Assembly: GCA_010692425.1 (NCBI GenBank)
Contig: JAAHHJ010000041.1
Coordinates: forward strand, 1 to 50,241
DNA from: Symploca sp. SIO3C6
Lineage (GTDB): Bacteria; Cyanobacteriota; Cyanobacteriia; Cyanobacteriales; Coleofasciculaceae
Direction of reading: 5' to 3'
Length of the DNA stretch: 50,241 nt
The position numbers were made by a program, and so were the translations under genes. Of this stretch, positions 47,612 through 50,241 are shown in pieces (within the stretch, counting starts at the first letter, position 1; each line of letters begins with the position of its first letter). Below the pieces are notes generated by a model. That model was given only the letters and a program-made list of their open reading frames with translations, was not told where the DNA came from and made no database searches.

Positions 47612-47767
47612 TTATTTCGAGTTCATACTGGTGGAAATGATGATGAACTTCTCCTTAAGGGGAGACAATTGGTTGAGTAATCGCAAAGCCTCCTGGGCAT
47701 CTGAGAGATTCCAATACTTCTTGATAATTTTTCTATTAACCTTGTGGACAATTGCAAAATTGGACAT
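47612..47767 (-). CDS. Small helical protein of the ParM operon
   Basis: This encodes 51 aa: basic HKVNRKIIKKYW, then DAQEALRLLNQL and a polar end. It lies 28 bp before the 29-aa peptide on the same strand. It could be a small DNA-binding or regulatory protein; no family is recognised. Confidence 0.5.
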   Translation of the reverse strand: MSNFAIVHKVNRKIIKKYWNLSDAQEALRLLNQLSPLKEKFIIISTSMNSK

Positions 47768-47876
47768 AGGAAATTGGCAAAGCTTAAGCGCTCTGCATTG
47801 CCGTGTCTAGAGATGGTTCAGGCACCGAACAGATAATAGACTTCCGGCGGCCTTAAAAAACACCATCTCACTATAC

Positions 47877-47902
47877 GTGTTGTTTCGAGGTCTCGTCAAC
47901 AC
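47877..47902. promoter_or_regulatory. Inverted repeat upstream of the HTH gene
   Basis: GTGTTG (47877-47882) and CAACAC (47897-47902) are perfect arms with a 14-bp spacer. It is in the divergent promoter region between the ParM operon and the HTH gene at 47957. Confidence 0.45.
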
Positions 47903-47956
47903 TCGTTATAATTATAAACACTTTCGTGTCTGAAGCTTTGCAACAAGGCGAGATAT

Positions 47957-48652
47957 ATGAGACAATCAACGAGCAGAGAACATCTTCTGCTCAATATGAG
48001 AGAACGATTGGTCTCACTGTTTGAGTATTTGCGATCGCACTTAAGCTGCACTGATGATGGGTTAACCGAGTTTTTCAACGGCAGGTTGCCCAGAGCCAAA
48101 AAGCTCTCCAAGGAATCAGTGCGCCGTTGGGCGAGTGGTACTCAATCAATGGGGCGACTAAACCGAATGAAGTTGGCTCAAGCCCTAGGCTGTAATCCTG
48201 AAACACTCAAAGACTTTTTAGAAGGTAAGATTTCTCAGGAGCAGCTGCTAGAGCAAATCAATCTAAAGGAATCAATTCAAGAAGAGGAAACACAAGCCTA
48301 TGACCAGTTAATTGAATTGGCAGACAAATTATCATTGCCTGCTTTAGGACGGGCGATTGCTTACCTGGGGGAGCTGTTTGCAGCCAGGTGGAAAACTTTT
48401 GAAGCTCAATCAAAACCTGGAAAGAAGACTATTGCCCAGCTAGTAAGTGAGAACTGGTCTAGCTGCGTTGAGATGTGGCAAGAAATTTTTCCCCTGAACC
48501 GACTGAGGGCGATCGCCAATGGAGCTAAGCCCACACTTGAAGAATTAGAGCTTTTAGAGCCTGCCCTACCCGCTCTATGGGAGGACTTGGTAACAATGCA
48601 GGAGGAGATGAATGGAAACGGGAATCATCAGGGATGCTCGAATAATCATTAG
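47957..48652 (+). CDS. HTH protein with helical domain
   Basis: This encodes 231 aa. An HTH-like N-terminal half (ESVRRWASGTQSMGRLNRMK then LAQALGCNPETLKDFLEG, about 52-90) is followed by an all-helical domain ending in Asn/Gly. It is divergent from the ParM operon, so it may regulate it. The next gene overlaps its last 41 nt. Confidence 0.6.
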   Translation: MRQSTSREHLLLNMRERLVSLFEYLRSHLSCTDDGLTEFFNGRLPRAKKLSKESVRRWASGTQSMGRLNRMKLAQALGCNPETLKDFLEGKISQEQLLEQINLKESIQEEETQAYDQLIELADKLSLPALGRAIAYLGELFAARWKTFEAQSKPGKKTIAQLVSENWSSCVEMWQEIFPLNRLRAIANGAKPTLEELELLEPALPALWEDLVTMQEEMNGNGNHQGCSNNH

Positions 48653-49382
48653 CTGTAAGGCTTGGCAGCTTTTCGCCCAGGAGTGCGAAATTCCTTATCC
48701 TGGGAATTTTTGGAAACAGTCTATACATATCTTTGCCCCCACTCAAAGAGATGCTAGGCTTCTTTGGATAAAGAAACGTAAAAGATTAGCTCAGGCGTGT
48801 TCTAGCTGGGGGCAGGAGCTAGTCAGGATTTTTTGGTCTGGCTGGCCCAAACCACTTTGCATCAGACCAGATTTGGGTAAACGTCTATCAGGAGATTATC
48901 TCATGTCTCATGATCCATTGATTGCAACACCAACAGTTGAGATTGGAGCCTTAACAGTTACGCGCAAGCTTTTAGATAAAATCATCTGGATGATTGAAAA
49001 CCCCAAAGCCAAAGCTGCTTTAGTCAGGGTTCATGATGAAGCGCAATTGGTGATATCCCAAGCTTCAGCACAACTGATCGCTGGTGCTACTGTTAAAGAA
49101 GCTGCACAACGCAAGCGTGCTGAATATTGGCATCCTTATGATTTGCTCTCATCTCGGATTCGTATCAGTGAGCAGGTCAGGGACTTAAAGAATGGAATTA
49201 TCAGACCAGAAGATACTCGATATGACTTGTCTTGGAGGGGTGTTAGTAAAGACGGTCTCAACTGGCGAACCTTTAGCAACACCTATGAAACTTTTGTTGA
49301 TGAGTTAGGTATTGCCTACCAATTCTCTGTTAATAGTGGCGTGGAACGGATAGACCCACCAGCAGATTTAATAGTAGTTTGA
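48612..49382 (+). CDS. Hypothetical protein with an alternative internal start
   Basis: 256 aa in the long form. An ATG at 48903 has a perfect AGGAGA at 48890-48895 (7-nt spacing) and would give 159 aa (SHDPLIATPTVEIGALTV). The long N-terminus is basic and Trp-rich (CKAWQLFAQECEI, LLWIKKRKRLAQAC). The core has LLDKIIWMIENPKAKAALV and YWHPYDLLSSRIRISE. No family is recognised. The two starts may give two products. Confidence 0.5.
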   Translation: METGIIRDARIIISCKAWQLFAQECEIPYPGNFWKQSIHIFAPTQRDARLLWIKKRKRLAQACSSWGQELVRIFWSGWPKPLCIRPDLGKRLSGDYLMSHDPLIATPTVEIGALTVTRKLLDKIIWMIENPKAKAALVRVHDEAQLVISQASAQLIAGATVKEAAQRKRAEYWHPYDLLSSRIRISEQVRDLKNGIIRPEDTRYDLSWRGVSKDGLNWRTFSNTYETFVDELGIAYQFSVNSGVERIDPPADLIVV

Positions 49383-49430
49383 TATATCTATTGACGGTTC
49401 CTCCGCTTCCCCTGTGAAATTTTCACAACC

Positions 49431-49697
49431 ATGGCCTCTGAGAAAATCCACCTCGTTACTCAGATTAACGGTAAAACCTTAATTGTTTTTTGGACTGCCT
49501 TACGCTGCTGGCAGTTCAGGATTATCAATGCTGATGGTGAGGTTTTTGGTACTGAGGATATTTACTACCTGCCAGAAGCAGCTGAGAGAGCGGGGCGTGA
49601 GTTGGTCGAGAGGCAATGCGATCGCTCTGGTCGTTCCTCCACACAAATCATCAGTCTGTCTAATAATCTGAGCTTGGAGACAATTTTCCTCTGGTGA
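49431..49697 (+). CDS. Small hypothetical protein
   Basis: This encodes 88 aa with a beta-rich start (IHLVTQINGKTLIVFW) and LPEAAERAGRELVERQ. It lies about 50 bp after the previous gene on the same strand. No family is recognised. Confidence 0.45.
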   Translation: MASEKIHLVTQINGKTLIVFWTALRCWQFRIINADGEVFGTEDIYYLPEAAERAGRELVERQCDRSGRSSTQIISLSNNLSLETIFLW

Positions 49698-49716
49698 GAT
49701 TTTAGAGAGATGAGCT

Positions 49717-49941
49717 ATGTTGTGGCAGATGATATGGCAAGTTAGCAGGGATGATGCGCCAGTGAGGTTATTATGGATTTCAGCAGTTTTGATACTTGTT
49801 GCAGGTATTGCAGGTATTGGTTGGTTAGTAATTGCTTACAATAGCATTGAGCGTAATCCCTACCCTCAGGATACTGCGGAATGCTGGGACTGGTGTTACG
49901 AACATCGCGGGTGGAATGCCACTTGCTACTCGTGCTGGTAG
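49717..49941 (+). CDS. Small Cys-rich membrane protein
   Basis: This encodes 74 aa. One membrane helix (about 18-40, LLWISAVLILVAGIAGIGWLV) is followed by a short exposed C-terminal end with five aromatic/Cys positions (CWDWCYEHRGWNATCYSCW). The two pairs of Cys could form disulfides or bind a metal. It is close behind the 49431 gene. Confidence 0.5.
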   Translation: MLWQMIWQVSRDDAPVRLLWISAVLILVAGIAGIGWLVIAYNSIERNPYPQDTAECWDWCYEHRGWNATCYSCW

Positions 49942-50241
49942 CTCATAGGTTAACTGTCGGTGTTGCGGGAGCGCTGGCTACGCTCAAGGATGGGAGCTGG
50001 CTTCGGCGTTTGAGTAGCAAGTGTACAGAAAACCCCGCTAAGGCTGTAACCTATTCACAGCAATGGTTTTAAGCCTTACTTTTTGTAAAGTTTTGTAGCG
50101 TAAAAACTGTACCAGGGTCTAAACTAGCGAAGCTGTTATACGGGGCAATCTAGCCTGAAATGCCGACTATGAAAGGGTTTCAGAAACAGGTAAATCAGCA
50201 TCTATAGTAGCTGAAATATTGCAGCTTTTAGCTAGTTACTG
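49942..50241. other. Gene-free right end
   Basis: A perfect 10-bp inverted repeat, ACTTGCTACT (49921-49930) and AGTAGCAAGT (50013-50022), starts at the end of the last gene. The rest shows no gene that I can support. Confidence 0.4.

Overview
The window looks like part of a plasmid of a filamentous cyanobacterium. Cyanobacterial signs are repeated HIP1-type GCGATCGC octamers, a DUF2949 protein, a small photosystem-type membrane protein, an Hsp20 chaperone and pentapeptide-repeat proteins. Plasmid signs are a type Ib ParA/ribbon-helix-helix (RHH) partition pair (15.6-16.4 kb), a replication-initiator-like HTH gene with two iteron-like arrays inside it (30.2-31.2 kb), a ParM-like actin gene next to a seven-copy 21-bp repeat array (45.4-46.7 kb), a ParB-like protein, a tyrosine recombinase, and the antirestriction protein ArdA. 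There is no rRNA, tRNA, CRISPR array or intact insertion sequence that I can see.

Layout. 0.3-5.7 kb: a secreted protein, a large pentapeptide/membrane protein, a small zinc-ribbon protein, then a gene-poor stretch with duplicated non-coding segments and gene relics. 5.7-9.0 kb: an HTH-TPR regulator, its HTH-less paralogue and a small membrane protein, with matching 14-bp palindromes at both ends of the gene pair. 9.1-15.2 kb: a seven-gene minus-strand operon with nearly every junction overlapping (HTH protein, membrane AAA ATPase, YdjM-like membrane protein, HerA/VirB4-like ATPase, HlyD-like periplasmic protein, TolC-like protein, membrane-anchored thermonuclease). This is a candidate envelope-spanning DNA-handling machine. 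15.5-16.5 kb: the parA/RHH locus. 16.8-28.1 kb: mixed cargo (GIY-YIG protein, phosphatidylserine decarboxylase homologue, Hsp20, alpha/beta-hydrolase, recombinase, small hypotheticals) with several gene fragments. 28.2-31.4 kb: ParB-like protein and putative Rep, with a divergent HTH gene. 32-37 kb: an establishment-like block (AlkB-like oxygenase, ArdA, Rad52-like annealing protein, small genes separated by near-identical hairpins, RHH regulator, SWIM-like and SLOG-type proteins). 37.4-43.3 kb: methyltransferase/pentapeptide pair, a candidate double-glycine-leader peptide and small paralogues. 43.5-47.8 kb: ParM locus and lytic transglycosylase. 47.9-49.9 kb: HTH protein and small hypotheticals.

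The most striking pattern is that four separate loci carry DNA repeat arrays inside a protein-coding gene. In three of them the same motif is also repeated in non-coding DNA nearby: TGTTAAAG at 14.99-15.35 kb, ACCAGA at 15.50-16.46 kb and TTCAAWTTGAA at 44.6-45.5 kb. The fourth is the pair of 20-bp and 18-bp arrays at 30.66-30.89 kb. In each case a low-complexity linker of the encoded protein appears to be a by-product of DNA-level repeats spaced in near-helical steps. This suggests that partition or replication sites are overprinted on the genes of their own binding proteins.
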